From contig OZ244981.1 of assembly GCA_965223085.1 (NCBI GenBank), positions 1,674,001 through 1,738,000 of the forward strand: DNA of 64,000 nt, in the 5' to 3' direction. Below the pieces are notes generated by a model. It saw nothing but the letters and a program-made list of their open reading frames with translations. It was not told the DNA's origin and ran no database searches. The translations under genes were made by a program, and so were the position numbers. Numbering within the stretch: the stretch's first letter is position 1; each line of letters starts with the position of its first letter. Positions 16,167 through 25,055 of this stretch are shown here, one piece after another. This stretch comes from CBDCVO01 sp965223085. Lineage in GTDB: Bacteria > Pseudomonadota > Gammaproteobacteria > Ga0077536.

Positions 16167-16910
16167 TTATATCGAATGTCGAGAGCGTGAATTCTCTATG
16201 TAACTCGCAAACGCCTTCTCAACGGTGGCGACTCGATAGCGGTTGAGAAATGCATCAACCGGTCCGAAGAAAATTGCGTGATCGCCGTCGAGTACGAGCA
16301 CGTCAGTGCAAATGTGGTGCACATCCACGAGCAAGTGAGTTGAATAGATCACCGTGACCGCGCTACCTACGAGCGCGGTAAGGCGACGTTTTAGGAGTAG
16401 CCGCGTGTGTGGATCGAGTCCACTCTCAGGCTCATCGAGAACGAGCGCCCGGCGCGCGCAGGTACAACTGCCGATCAAACCCAATTTTTGCACCATGCCG
16501 CGGGAATAAGTTTGCACACTGCGATCTAGCTTACGTTCGTCAAGTGCAAACGCACTGCATTCGCGCGCCACCCGTCCCGCATCGTAAGCATAGCCTTGCA
16601 GGCCGAACGCGATCTGCAGCCACTCTCGTCCGCTCACGTATGGCGGTGGGCTGAATCGTTCAGGGAGATAGGCGATCCCACGACGGGCCTCGGCTTGGCA
16701 GTGGTCCTTGCCGAACCAGCGGATGTTACCCTCGCCGAGAGGATGAAGATCCATGAGGGCGCGCAACAACGTCGATTTACCGGCACCGTTCCTGCCCAAC
16801 ACGGCGACAGCACGTCCCTTAGCTAAGCGCGCTTCGATACCTGTGAGCGTCCAACCGCCGCGATAGCTGAGAGAAAGTCGGTCAATCTGCAATGCCGGCG
16901 GAACACTCAT
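16167..16910 (-). CDS. ABC transporter ATP-binding protein
   Basis: This 247-residue ATPase has Walker A GRNGAGKST (residues 39-47), the Q-loop region, a signature in the form YSRGMVQKLGL, Walker B LVLDEPESGLDP and a switch His in STHLL. The SRGM form and the ESGLDP segment are typical of ABC-2 exporters such as NosF-like and CcmA-like ATPases. It lies 16 bp after the prepilin gene and in the same operon as an ABC-2 permease at 18550-19341, its likely partner. The substrate is unknown. Confidence 0.88.
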   Translation of the reverse strand: MSVPPALQIDRLSLSYRGGWTLTGIEARLAKGRAVAVLGRNGAGKSTLLRALMDLHPLGEGNIRWFGKDHCQAEARRGIAYLPERFSPPPYVSGREWLQIAFGLQGYAYDAGRVARECSAFALDERKLDRSVQTYSRGMVQKLGLIGSCTCARRALVLDEPESGLDPHTRLLLKRRLTALVGSAVTVIYSTHLLVDVHHICTDVLVLDGDHAIFFGPVDAFLNRYRVATVEKAFASYIENSRSRHSI

Positions 16911-16926
16911 CGCCGCCGCCGGCTAT

Positions 16927-17643
16927 TCAATACAAATATACCGCGTTACATTCTTGCGAATCTGCGGCGATATTCCAAATCGGCGGCGTTGAGTTGTCGA
17001 CACAATCGGCCGCAGACTCGGCCGCAGCGCCGAGCACCGCACCGGATGATACCGCATGGCGCAAGACGCCGGATTGCGGCAGGCCGTCGTCGATCTTAAC
17101 GTCAAGCTCGCGCAGTACGTTGACGGGAATATTTCTCCCGAGCACAAGGTTTTGCTTTATGGTGGGCGAGGGATCGGTATCCAGGTAGTCGTCGGTACGG
17201 TATAGCACCAGAAGGCCATTGAACGCGTTGCGCGGGGCAACGGTCGGGTCATCGGCACTCGGCGCGCTGCCGCCACTGCTCTCGCCGGTATAGTTACCTT
17301 GTATAAACCCGGATTTCGACAAGTGTTCCCACAGGGCCAGCGGTTCGGTCCACTCGCTGCCGGCCTTATCGAGACGCCCGTTACCATTGCCGCCGTGTTG
17401 CACCCCTGGGATCGCGAGCCCGGCAGGGGTTTTTCGCCAATCACCCGGGATCTGTTGATAGCGATCGATGAACCCGTAGTAAGCCGCTTGCACGCCCGAG
17501 TTTTGATCGGCGATGTTGCGCACTTGTGCCGAGACGATCAGTTCCTGGCCTTTTAAGATCCCGCCAAGCAGGAGGCCGATGATGACGAGTACGATCGCAA
17601 TCTCGACCAGCGTAAAGCCGCGTTCCGTTTTTCTAGCCCGCAT
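16927..17643 (-). CDS. prepilin-like protein (GFTLVE), in the ABC operon
   Basis: A 238-residue protein with a short basic leader (MRARKTER) and a class III signal GFTLVEIAIVLVIIGLLLGG, cut after Gly9 by prepilin peptidase. The hydrophobic stretch is the pilin helix. The mature part has YQQIPGDW and a GGNGNG turn, features of a group of pseudopilin-like proteins with calcium or structural loops. It starts 199 bp after the previous gene in the operon, so it may have its own promoter. Candidate sigma-70 boxes are TTGCAC and TACAGT, 18 bp apart, about 110-140 bp upstream. It sits between ABC permease and ATPase genes, which is unusual. Confidence 0.85.
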   Translation of the reverse strand: MRARKTERGFTLVEIAIVLVIIGLLLGGILKGQELIVSAQVRNIADQNSGVQAAYYGFIDRYQQIPGDWRKTPAGLAIPGVQHGGNGNGRLDKAGSEWTEPLALWEHLSKSGFIQGNYTGESSGGSAPSADDPTVAPRNAFNGLLVLYRTDDYLDTDPSPTIKQNLVLGRNIPVNVLRELDVKIDDGLPQSGVLRHAVSSGAVLGAAAESAADCVDNSTPPIWNIAADSQECNAVYLY

Positions 17644-17814
17644 TTAGCACATCACCTCGGCTGGTATTCATCGTCTTCGCTACACTGTGCAGGATCTAGA
17701 CCAACTTAAGCTAAGCGTGGTCGGAATCCTAGGCCACTGAAAATAAAGGAACTGTAGCGATAATCACAAACCCGGTGCAAGTGAGTGTCGAGTTATCAAC
17801 ACCAACATGGCGAA

Positions 17815-17841
17815 ATCTGAACATTTTTTTACGCTTCAGAT
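17815..17841. promoter_or_regulatory. inverted repeat downstream of the anchored protein gene
   Basis: ATCTGAA (17815-17821) and TTCAGAT (17835-17841) flank a 13-nt T-rich loop, directly after the stop of the 17843-18544 gene. On the minus strand, the T-run becomes an A-run in the loop, so it is not a regular terminator. It may be an operator or transcript-processing hairpin in the prepilin leader region. Confidence 0.35.
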
Positions 17842-17842
17842 G

Positions 17843-18544
17843 TCAGGGTGGCGTAAATGGCGCTGATAACTGACGCCAATGTCTGCTGAGGAGCGCGTGT
17901 TCGGCCGCGTCGGTGATCTCGCCGCTCGCGAGCAAGGCACCCAGGAGTGCGCGCGCCGCGTCCTTTTCGCCCATACCGGCGCGTGTGAAAATGGCTAGTT
18001 GGCGCGCCCAAGCGGGCACAACGCCGGGGTCGGCGTAGGCGGTCAGCACGTCGGCAAGTTCAAAAGCGAGTGTTTTGTTACCCATTTTGTAACGCGCTAC
18101 AAAAACTGCATGCGCGAGCCATGGCCAGCGTCGCGCGGGATCTTTTCGGTACGCCTGGCTGACAAAGTCGAGCATTTCCGCTCGTCGGGTGTCGTCGGCA
18201 ACTTCGCTATACACGCGGCTGGCCGCGACCAAGGGATAGCTCGCAGTGGGATCGAGATCGAGTATCAATTGCAGCCATTGGCGTAGACGACGATAGTCTA
18301 GGGTTTGAAAACTCAGACTTTGCCCACCTTGCCGGTCAAACCCCTGCAGCCAAATCATGAGTAACTTTGCGGCGAATGCAGGGTCGCCCAAGCTTGCTAC
18401 GGCAACGATATCGCGTGGAGGCGGTGTGGGTAAAGCTCGCAACTGTGGTGTCGCGGCGAGCTTAGGATGTCGCCACCCCAACTGTAGTGCGATGAGCAAC
18501 ACGAGGATTAGCGTGATTCGCCAGGGAGTTTTACCGCGGCGCAT
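17843..18544 (-). CDS. membrane-anchored helical repeat protein of unknown function
   Basis: The start is set at ATG 18544, 5 bp after the permease stop; a longer open frame reads through the permease gene and is not credible. The 233-residue product has a single N-terminal membrane segment (TPWRITLILVLLIALQLGW) and then a helical domain resembling tetratricopeptide-like repeats (LLMIWLQGFD..., LILDLDPTASYPLVAASRVY, LAHAVFVARYKMGNKTLA). It was not matched to a named family. It is transcribed between an ABC permease and a prepilin, so a periplasmic partner of one of them is likely. Confidence 0.7.
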   Translation of the reverse strand: MRRGKTPWRITLILVLLIALQLGWRHPKLAATPQLRALPTPPPRDIVAVASLGDPAFAAKLLMIWLQGFDRQGGQSLSFQTLDYRRLRQWLQLILDLDPTASYPLVAASRVYSEVADDTRRAEMLDFVSQAYRKDPARRWPWLAHAVFVARYKMGNKTLAFELADVLTAYADPGVVPAWARQLAIFTRAGMGEKDAARALLGALLASGEITDAAEHALLSRHWRQLSAPFTPP

Positions 18545-18549
18545 GACGT

Positions 18550-19341
18550 TTAGCCCGATCTTGCATCCCGATAGACGTCGAATATACCGATGACGGTGAG
18601 TAGGGCGACCAAGAGCACGGTGCTTACAATGATGTCGAAGATCTGACCTGTTGCAGCGGGCTTTAGTAACCAGCTGTGTGAAGCAAAGCGACTGAGATCT
18701 GGCACTAAATGTGCCAGCATGGCTAACAACGTCGCGCTCAGCTGATCCGAGAATCCAATCTGATCTATGGTCTTGCTGCGGCTCATGAGCACTAAGACGC
18801 CGATAATGCGAGCAAAACAATAAAATGCCATTGCTGCGACGATTGCGCTTAAGGCCGTTCTGAGCACGCATGCCGCCGCGAACGTAACTGCGATAATGAT
18901 CATTAACTCGCACAGCAAACTAAGCGCCCACAGGGCGGTACCGGTAGTCGGAGCGTGCATGAGTAGCGGTAGCGCGGCGGCAGCGACGGTCACGATTGCG
19001 AGGATGAAAAGTGCAAACAAACGTCCGATATACCACGATTCGATCGCTATGGGCTGGGCGAGCAAATAGTCTCTCAAGCGCTCGCTACGTTCACGCATGA
19101 CTACCGTGCCAACGTGAATACTCAACACTAAACCTAGCGCTAGGCGTATGCAGCTCACATAGACGACGATGCGATACGCCGGCGAATCCGTGATCGCCAA
19201 AGACGTCACAAATTCTGCCAATAGGTAGATGCAGATAACGGTAAGGCTCACTACCCATAGCACACGACCTCGCCATACTTCGCGATATCCCAAGTGCAGG
19301 ATAGCGTAAGCTGGTGTTTTTCGGCTGCTTGCGGTGTTCAT
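18550..19341 (-). CDS. ABC-2-type transporter permease
   Basis: The 263-residue protein has about six hydrophobic segments and the layout of ABC-2 or NosY-like permeases, including the VVMRERSERLRDYLLAQPI loop after the second segment, which contacts the ATPase. It is first in the operon that also encodes the anchored protein, prepilin and ATPase. A 186-bp gap separates it from the divergent histidine kinase, so the two promoters lie there. Confidence 0.8.
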   Translation of the reverse strand: MNTASSRKTPAYAILHLGYREVWRGRVLWVVSLTVICIYLLAEFVTSLAITDSPAYRIVVYVSCIRLALGLVLSIHVGTVVMRERSERLRDYLLAQPIAIESWYIGRLFALFILAIVTVAAAALPLLMHAPTTGTALWALSLLCELMIIIAVTFAAACVLRTALSAIVAAMAFYCFARIIGVLVLMSRSKTIDQIGFSDQLSATLLAMLAHLVPDLSRFASHSWLLKPAATGQIFDIIVSTVLLVALLTVIGIFDVYRDARSG

Positions 19342-19527
19342 CGCCCGATGAGTACTGGGTTAATGGGAGCTCGATCGCGTGCCAATTTCTTGCAAACAAT
19401 AGTACCATTCGCCTGTTTCACGCTTCATCCACAAGCAATATCCGCTACCTTGCGGCAGCTGAGCCGGCGCGCGAAGTGTCCTGATTTGTGTTCCGGAGCA
19501 CTGCAAAGTGCTTAACAAGGTCCTAAG

Positions 19528-21255
19528 ATGACGAACCCGATCGCGACGTTCTTCGATCAGTATCAAGAAAATTGGGTCCTAGGCGTGATGTTGCTGTTAT
19601 TGCACCTCGCCCTGCAAGCTGGTCTGTCATCACCGCTTTCCGCCTCCCTAATCATGGCGCACCTAGGCGTGTTTTTCATATGGCAGCCCATTTGGCAACG
19701 CGATCAACGCCTCGACTTCAATTCGGCGGCGTTAATACTCGTGTTTGCTTGTGCCTTTGTCATCTTATGGAGCCCTGCAGTCTTGTTTGCGTGGCTTATC
19801 GTATTAGTCGGTATCGTCGCCGGACGTTCGTTCCTAACGCGCCGTGAACATTATGTCTACATGTTGGTTCTAGCATTTCTGATTTGCGAACTATTAATCA
19901 ATTGTGTACCGCGGCTGTTTCGTCTCAGTCAAGTCGTTGCACCGATTGATACGTTTTTTCGTTATGCGTTTTACCTCTCACCGCTCGCGCTGATCTTGTT
20001 TCCATTTGATTCCGGTGCGCATCGCCAAGCCTTTCCTATCGATTTTTTTCGAGGTGTGACCATTGCACTGATGACAGCCCTACTCGCCATCAGCAGCGTT
20101 GTCATGACCATTCAAAGTGTCTTCGACTATCCGACGGCGTTGAGCGTCTCCTTACTCGCTTTGGCGGCATTTCTCGTCGTGATTAGCTGGCTCCTCTCTC
20201 CGTCTACGGGCAACAACCTCGGTAGTCTGTGGGAAAAGTCGTTGCTCAATATCGGTACGCCCTTTGAGGTGTGGATTTCCGCATTAGCGCAACTCGCCGA
20301 GACAAAAAACTCACCACACGCTTTTTTGGACGGCGCCGTAGAGGAACTTGTGCGCACACCGTGGGTGGCTGGCGCCGCAGTTCAATCGCAATCGGGAAAA
20401 CGCCTCTACGGGGACGAAACTGGCTACGACGTCACAGTCACCACGCCTAATGTTCGACTTACCTTATTTTCTACGCGCTCTGTGGGGGCCGCGCTGCGGG
20501 TCCACTGTCGTCTTCTCGTGCAAATTTTAGGGCATTTCTATACGGCCAAACTGCGCGAGAAAGAACAGGCTACGGCAGCGCGCTTAAAAGCAGTTCACGA
20601 GACCGGCGCGCGCATTACCCACGACATAAAAAATATGCTGCAGAGCTTTAGCCTGCTGGCGGCACCTGCGCCAGGTGGAGCAGACGAGCGGCAAGAACGG
20701 GAGCGCTTGCGTTTGCTTGAGCGGCAACTTCCGCAGCTTTCCCAACGACTGGAACGTGCGTTAGATAAGCTTAAGCTCCCGGCTCTGACAGCGGCCGAAA
20801 CTAGCGCTTTCGACGCCTGGTGGCAGAGTTTACGACAACGCTATGACGGTGAGGATATCGAATTTCGTAACGACATCGCCACGACAGCAGTTGTCGTCAA
20901 GGGCGATGCGCTTGACGGTGTCATCGACAACCTTATCGATAACGCCCGCCAGAAATCGCAAGTGGAGGCGGACGTTCATATTGTCGTTCACCGTCGCCGC
21001 CATGACGGCGATATTTGCATCGAAGTTTCGGATAGCGGCGCACCGATCGACGATTCTTTGCTAGAGGGTCTGTTCGACGGGATCTTGCCCTCCAAAACGG
21101 GCTTCGGCATCGGTTTGTATCAAGCGGACAAGCAAGCGGAAGCGGCCGGGTTTCGGCTTAGCTTGGTGGAGAATCGCGTCGGTGCGGTTCGGTTCGAACT
21201 GCGCCAAGTGCTGGCGGCCCCCGGCGCGAAAATTGAAACGCAACAAATTTCATAA
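19528..21255 (+). CDS. membrane sensor histidine kinase
   Basis: This 575-residue kinase has an N-terminal membrane region of about seven segments (residues 15-235) with no obvious extracytoplasmic domain, then a linker and the kinase core. The phosphoacceptor is His365 in THDIKNMLQ, of the HDIKN type seen in PrsK-like kinases. The N box is DNLIDNARQ, the D/F region SDSGAPID, and the G box TGFGIGLYQA. A cognate regulator is not adjacent; the sigma-54 regulator at 33819-35249, at the far end of the facing pilus operon, is the natural candidate. It faces the ABC-prepilin operon across a shared promoter gap. Confidence 0.85.
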   Translation: MTNPIATFFDQYQENWVLGVMLLLLHLALQAGLSSPLSASLIMAHLGVFFIWQPIWQRDQRLDFNSAALILVFACAFVILWSPAVLFAWLIVLVGIVAGRSFLTRREHYVYMLVLAFLICELLINCVPRLFRLSQVVAPIDTFFRYAFYLSPLALILFPFDSGAHRQAFPIDFFRGVTIALMTALLAISSVVMTIQSVFDYPTALSVSLLALAAFLVVISWLLSPSTGNNLGSLWEKSLLNIGTPFEVWISALAQLAETKNSPHAFLDGAVEELVRTPWVAGAAVQSQSGKRLYGDETGYDVTVTTPNVRLTLFSTRSVGAALRVHCRLLVQILGHFYTAKLREKEQATAARLKAVHETGARITHDIKNMLQSFSLLAAPAPGGADERQERERLRLLERQLPQLSQRLERALDKLKLPALTAAETSAFDAWWQSLRQRYDGEDIEFRNDIATTAVVVKGDALDGVIDNLIDNARQKSQVEADVHIVVHRRRHDGDICIEVSDSGAPIDDSLLEGLFDGILPSKTGFGIGLYQADKQAEAAGFRLSLVENRVGAVRFELRQVLAAPGAKIETQQIS

Positions 21256-21266
21256 TCATTGCCCAC

Positions 21267-21302
21267 GCTGTGACGCTCGGATTTGACGAAAGCGAGCGCA
21301 GC
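21267..21302. terminator. possible bidirectional hairpin between convergent genes
   Basis: GCTG-TGA-CGCTCG pairs with CGAGCG-CAGC around a 13-nt loop in the 55-bp gap between the kinase and the pilus operon. There is no clear T-tract on either side, so intrinsic termination is only suggested by location. Confidence 0.35.
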
Positions 21303-21310
21303 AACAATCG

Positions 21311-22141
21311 TTACGGCAGTTTTCCAGAAAGAACCATGCGATTATTCAATATCGCGGGCGAGAGCCAAGCGAGGAGATCGTCGAATTCACAAAATGGCTT
21401 GCTCTCGCTGATGTCGCTGCAGCTATCGTCACCGCCGGTGTAAGGGCGCGAAAAAAATACGCGATCGCCGTCACTGTTCTCCGCCTCATCGTCGCCGTTC
21501 GGAGCATCCATCGATGTATTGTCGGAACGCACGCCGCCATAGCCATTGGCGCCATGAGAGACGATCACCGCGGGAACGTGGTCGGCGATCAAGGTGGGTA
21601 TTTTGTATTCAGTAGCCGCCGTTGTCGCATCGTCACCACGTGTGCGTATGACGATATCCCCTTGCGCACACAGGTCGAATTCTTGCGTGCTGGCGCCGTT
21701 GCACAACGCGTCTTGATCAGGCCGGGTAAAGTGCGGATGGTGGACGCGGTAGCGTAGTCGTCGCCCCCAAGCGTCCGTCGCTGCTATGCCGAGTTCTGCC
21801 CACGGCAAGAAGCCCTCTGCGTTCAGCGGACCGCCGTTAGCGTCGACGCATACGGCGGTGCTCAAGTTCGCCGGATCAAAATTCGGATCCGAGCGTCCGT
21901 CGCCGGTCGTGTCCGGGCAAGGTAGGCGACCATATGTGGCAGCGAAACCATACAACGCTTCGCTACTGGTCTCAAGAAGACGGAGGGTTGTACGCCGATC
22001 GCGGGCCTCCAGTTGGCGTTGCAGCGGCCCCACAGCCGCGGCGATCAATAGACCCAGAATGAACAGCACGATCGTAATTTCTAGTAGCGTAAAACCACCT
22101 ACCTCTGGCGCGTGCGCGCTGGCGCGGTGGCTGTTAATCAC
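21311..22141 (-). CDS. prepilin-like protein (GFTLLE), end of the pilus operon
   Basis: The 276-residue protein carries a class III signal after a 15-residue leader: GGFTLLEITIVLFILGLLIA. The mature part begins with a GRLPCPDTTGDGRSDPNFD segment and GFLPWAELGIAATDAWG, a module also found in the larger neighbour (22134-23954). Multiple Cys suggest disulfides in the exported part. It overlaps the preceding gene by 8 bp. It probably acts as a minor pilin of the MSHA-like system; which of MshB, C, D, O it equals cannot be told. Confidence 0.82.
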   Translation of the reverse strand: MINSHRASAHAPEVGGFTLLEITIVLFILGLLIAAAVGPLQRQLEARDRRTTLRLLETSSEALYGFAATYGRLPCPDTTGDGRSDPNFDPANLSTAVCVDANGGPLNAEGFLPWAELGIAATDAWGRRLRYRVHHPHFTRPDQDALCNGASTQEFDLCAQGDIVIRTRGDDATTAATEYKIPTLIADHVPAVIVSHGANGYGGVRSDNTSMDAPNGDDEAENSDGDRVFFSRPYTGGDDSCSDISESKPFCEFDDLLAWLSPAILNNRMVLSGKLP

Positions 22142-23954
22142 TGAACGTCACAATGTGGAGCTGGTCATTGAAGCTGGCAGTTTGCGGGGCTTTTCGAAAG
22201 GTGTTATCGAAAATGGCATTTTCTTGTTCAAAGTAATTGTTCAACCCAGCATGGGGTCGTGATTGGCCCGGCAAGGCGGGGCCGGCAAGCGCGACGAGTG
22301 CGCGCGCATGACGCAAGGTAAGCTCCGGCGAAAATCTCGATTGCCGCCACTGCACCGACAAGCAAGGCACCGCGCTTGCGGCTGCGCATTGCAGTTGCGT
22401 AGCCCCCGGTTCGTCGGCTCTCGCGTAAGCAACCAGGATCTGTTCGTGCCACTTTTCCGCGATCAGCCATCGCGGTAGTTCGCCGGGCGAACGTCGTGTG
22501 GGCGGATCGATCGCGGGGATGGGATCGCGGTCCACTTCGAGATCGAATGGTATGTTAGCAATGGCGAATTGCTGCAATTGATCGCCGCCGCCTAACGCAA
22601 GCGTCGCCGTTCCGAGCAATGTTGTACCGGTCGTCGGCGAAGTCACATAGTCGCTAGCATGAATATACAGTGATTCGTTTGCAGTGAGACGCCGCGGGTT
22701 GCGGAACACTAATGTGTGCATGCGTCGACGTGCAGACGTGGGCGGCGTAATCGTGAAGTAGAAGCCGTCGAAGCGAAACTCATAGCGGCGTTCAAAGCGG
22801 GAACCGGTGGCTGGATCATCGTAATGCCACCGCGTGCGGCAAATCAGCAAAGTACCGGCTCCCCAGTGACAAATCCCGGCACTCCAGGGTACAACGGCGG
22901 CGCCCGAAGCAGGCGCCGCAATAGTGAGGTTGCCGCCTATACCGGTGACCGTAAAGGTACAGGCTAAAGTTCTCATGCAGGTCTCGCTCGGTGGTGAGGC
23001 AAGTTCTTGGGTCAAGGTGCCACCGCTAGTCGCGCGCCAGGCAAACGAGAAATGGGCAGTGAATTCGACATTTTCTTGCTGCAGGGCGAGGTGCCCGAAG
23101 CGTGTTCCGACGGTACCGACAAAGCGGCTGGTACTGGGATCACTAATGGGGCTCAGCCACGGAAAGCCGTCGTCGCAATCGCTTAGCTGGGCAGGGCAAT
23201 CGGGATCGTTACCGTTATTGTCATCGCCGTCCGGATCACGGTGGTAACGCTTCAGCGCCACGGCCACTTCCTGTAATACCCGTGCGCCTGTTGCGGCGGC
23301 CAGCTCGGCGCGCGTGATGGTCACAAGTCGATCGTTGAAAGCACCGTTTGCATGCGTCACGAAGCGACCGTCGCCGCGCGAGGCGTTGTCGCTTTCCAGA
23401 AAATTATGGGTCTTGTACCAGGCAGCCAAATCGCTGCGGTCGCGGACTTGATCGTTCAGGGGTTCCCCCGGGGCAACGATGACCGCGACAATATCGGTTT
23501 GGTTATCGACCCTTAATCGCCCTGGGGTGAGGTAGTTAACAATGTTGCTCAGCGACGCGCGGTGATCGTCCGACACTGCATACCATAAGGGTGCGTCGCT
23601 CAGATCGTGCAGCGCTTTTAGCTCCAGAGTCGACCAGGGTAGGAGGCCGGTTTCGGTGCCCGATGCTAAAGCGCAGGGATCGGCATTGCCGAGCGGCGGT
23701 TTGAAATCTGGACACGGCAGGCGCCCCGGGCCTTTCTCTGCTGCGCCGCTGCGCTCGGGATAGGCAACGGCGTATCCGATCAGAGCTTGTTTGGCGAGTG
23801 CTAACGCGCGCGTCGTTGTCTCGTCGTGATTACCCCCGCCGCGTCGGCGCACCGCTTCGTTGAGGTTCTGCAAGAGTAATGCAGAACCTGCGGCGACGAG
23901 TACGAACAAGGCGAGGATCAGGGCAACGCCGTTTTGTTTATCGAAGGCGGTCAC
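22134..23954 (-). CDS. large pilin-like protein with an N-terminal hydrophobic helix
   Basis: Start is set at GTG 23954, 8 bp after the previous stop, with AGGGACGG before it; the longer open frame overlaps the mshK-like gene. The 606-residue product begins VTAFDKQNGVALILALFVLV, an MshP or PilX-like N-terminus without the canonical Glu5 motif of GFTLxE pilins. It then has GRLPCPDFKPPLGNADPCAL and GLLPWSTLELKALHDLSDAP, the same module as the next gene, followed by a long region of beta character with Cys pairs (CRTLACTF, CHWGAGTLLICRTR). It is far larger than ordinary minor pilins, so a tip adhesin like PilY1 or MshQ in role is possible. This is inference. Confidence 0.7.
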   Translation of the reverse strand: MTAFDKQNGVALILALFVLVAAGSALLLQNLNEAVRRRGGGNHDETTTRALALAKQALIGYAVAYPERSGAAEKGPGRLPCPDFKPPLGNADPCALASGTETGLLPWSTLELKALHDLSDAPLWYAVSDDHRASLSNIVNYLTPGRLRVDNQTDIVAVIVAPGEPLNDQVRDRSDLAAWYKTHNFLESDNASRGDGRFVTHANGAFNDRLVTITRAELAAATGARVLQEVAVALKRYHRDPDGDDNNGNDPDCPAQLSDCDDGFPWLSPISDPSTSRFVGTVGTRFGHLALQQENVEFTAHFSFAWRATSGGTLTQELASPPSETCMRTLACTFTVTGIGGNLTIAAPASGAAVVPWSAGICHWGAGTLLICRTRWHYDDPATGSRFERRYEFRFDGFYFTITPPTSARRRMHTLVFRNPRRLTANESLYIHASDYVTSPTTGTTLLGTATLALGGGDQLQQFAIANIPFDLEVDRDPIPAIDPPTRRSPGELPRWLIAEKWHEQILVAYARADEPGATQLQCAAASAVPCLSVQWRQSRFSPELTLRHARALVALAGPALPGQSRPHAGLNNYFEQENAIFDNTFRKAPQTASFNDQLHIVTFSD

Positions 23955-23962
23955 AACCGTCC

Positions 23963-24451
23963 CTAGGGTGGTGTTTGATGCGATCCCGACAACAAATCGA
24001 CCACCTGGCCAGCGTTGGGATCGTAGCGTTGCCCGGGCTTGAGCAGACGCGGCGACTCTCCATCCAACGGCGCGAGCAATACACCGTCTTGGCGCACGTA
24101 GATCGTCTGCGTAGTATCCGGTGGCGCCTTGGTGCCATGGGTTAGTTGCTGCCCGTTCACCCAAGCTGTCCCGAGTGCACGCCGGCGTGCGACATACCCC
24201 TCGACCTCCGTCACAGTACGAACTACCGGTTCAAACTCCTCCTCGGAAGGTTCGTCAATGCTCGCGGTGAGTGCAGCTTCGCTCGCGGGTGCCGGTACAT
24301 CAGCATTGCGCAGCAAGTCGAGGCGAACACGTTCCGCGGGGCTGAAAAATAATTTTCCAATGTCGTCGTTTGCCGGGGCCATGCTCGCTGTGCCGAGGAG
24401 ACTCGCGGCCACTGGCAGATAAGCGCGCCAAAGTCCGTTAAGCTTTTTCAT
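23963..24451 (-). CDS. mshK: MshK-like periplasmic pilus assembly protein
   Basis: This 162-residue protein has a Sec-type N-terminal signal (MKKLNGLWRAYLPVAASLLG) and a C-terminal domain with GTAWVNGQQLTHG, DGVLLAPLDG and LLKPGQRYDP, as in small PilP or MshK-like proteins. It overlaps the MshJ-like gene by 14 bp. Assignment rests mostly on position between MshJ and pilins plus the signal peptide and the VNGQ segment. Confidence 0.55.
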   Translation of the reverse strand: MKKLNGLWRAYLPVAASLLGTASMAPANDDIGKLFFSPAERVRLDLLRNADVPAPASEAALTASIDEPSEEEFEPVVRTVTEVEGYVARRRALGTAWVNGQQLTHGTKAPPDTTQTIYVRQDGVLLAPLDGESPRLLKPGQRYDPNAGQVVDLLSGSHQTPP

Positions 24452-25055
24452 TGAACTCCTCAGGAGGCGCTAGTGTAAACCAATCGAAATCGCATCTCGC
24501 GTCAAGGCGCGGAACTTTTTCTTCTCGCACGATAGACAGATCCGCACGTTTTAAGTCGCATTGTTCTACAGAAAATAACCCGTGCGCATCGCGATCCAAC
24601 TTCGCCAGGAGACGAAATAAATCGCCTTCGTGCAGTAATCGCATCGTCAACGACATGCGGCTTACGCGTACGGCGTAGTCGGAATTCGGCAATTCTGCGC
24701 TATCGTGATGACGTTGGGTCTCGATCTGATATTCGACTGCGGGCAAGCCGATTTCAGCGCCTGCCTCGCGTAACACCTCCAGCCAATTTAGACGGTGTTC
24801 GTTACCGATAATCCCTGCTTCGCTTAAGGCGTTAAAACGCGGCAAATACTCTTCAATCAATCGTTCGTCGGCATCGACCGACAAATACTTGCGGCTCGCC
24901 GCTCGAAATGCATCGTGCTGGGTTCGGTATTCGCGCGCCATCGTGGTTTTAAAATAGACACTTGCGCCGATCATTGCGACGCTGATAAGCGCGCAAGCGA
25001 CGAACCAACCCAGCGGCCCGCGCAAGATCTGCATGTCAGCTGCCCTGAGTCGCAT
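24438..25055 (-). CDS. mshJ: MshJ-like (PilO-type) inner membrane assembly protein
   Basis: The 205-residue protein has one N-terminal membrane segment (GWFVACALISVAMIGASVYF) followed by a coiled stretch and a ferredoxin-like domain, as in PilO or MshJ. It would sit in the alignment complex with MshI- and MshK-like proteins. It overlaps the MshI-like gene by 20 bp; Met8, starting at 25034, is an alternative start. Confidence 0.62.
   Translation of the reverse strand: MRLRAADMQILRGPLGWFVACALISVAMIGASVYFKTTMAREYRTQHDAFRAASRKYLSVDADERLIEEYLPRFNALSEAGIIGNEHRLNWLEVLREAGAEIGLPAVEYQIETQRHHDSAELPNSDYAVRVSRMSLTMRLLHEGDLFRLLAKLDRDAHGLFSVEQCDLKRADLSIVREEKVPRLDARCDFDWFTLAPPEEFNEKA

Noticed and set aside
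17775..17800. Possible sigma-54 promoter before the prepilin gene (TTGCA preceded by CGACAC).
   Set aside because: The -24 GG is CG-A and the spacing is off by one; a sigma-70 reading fits better.
19342..19385. Sigma-54-like -24 element TTGGCACG on the minus strand upstream of the ABC permease.
   Set aside because: The expected -12 GC is one base too far (11 instead of 10 nt from GG), and this spacing is strict in sigma-54 promoters.
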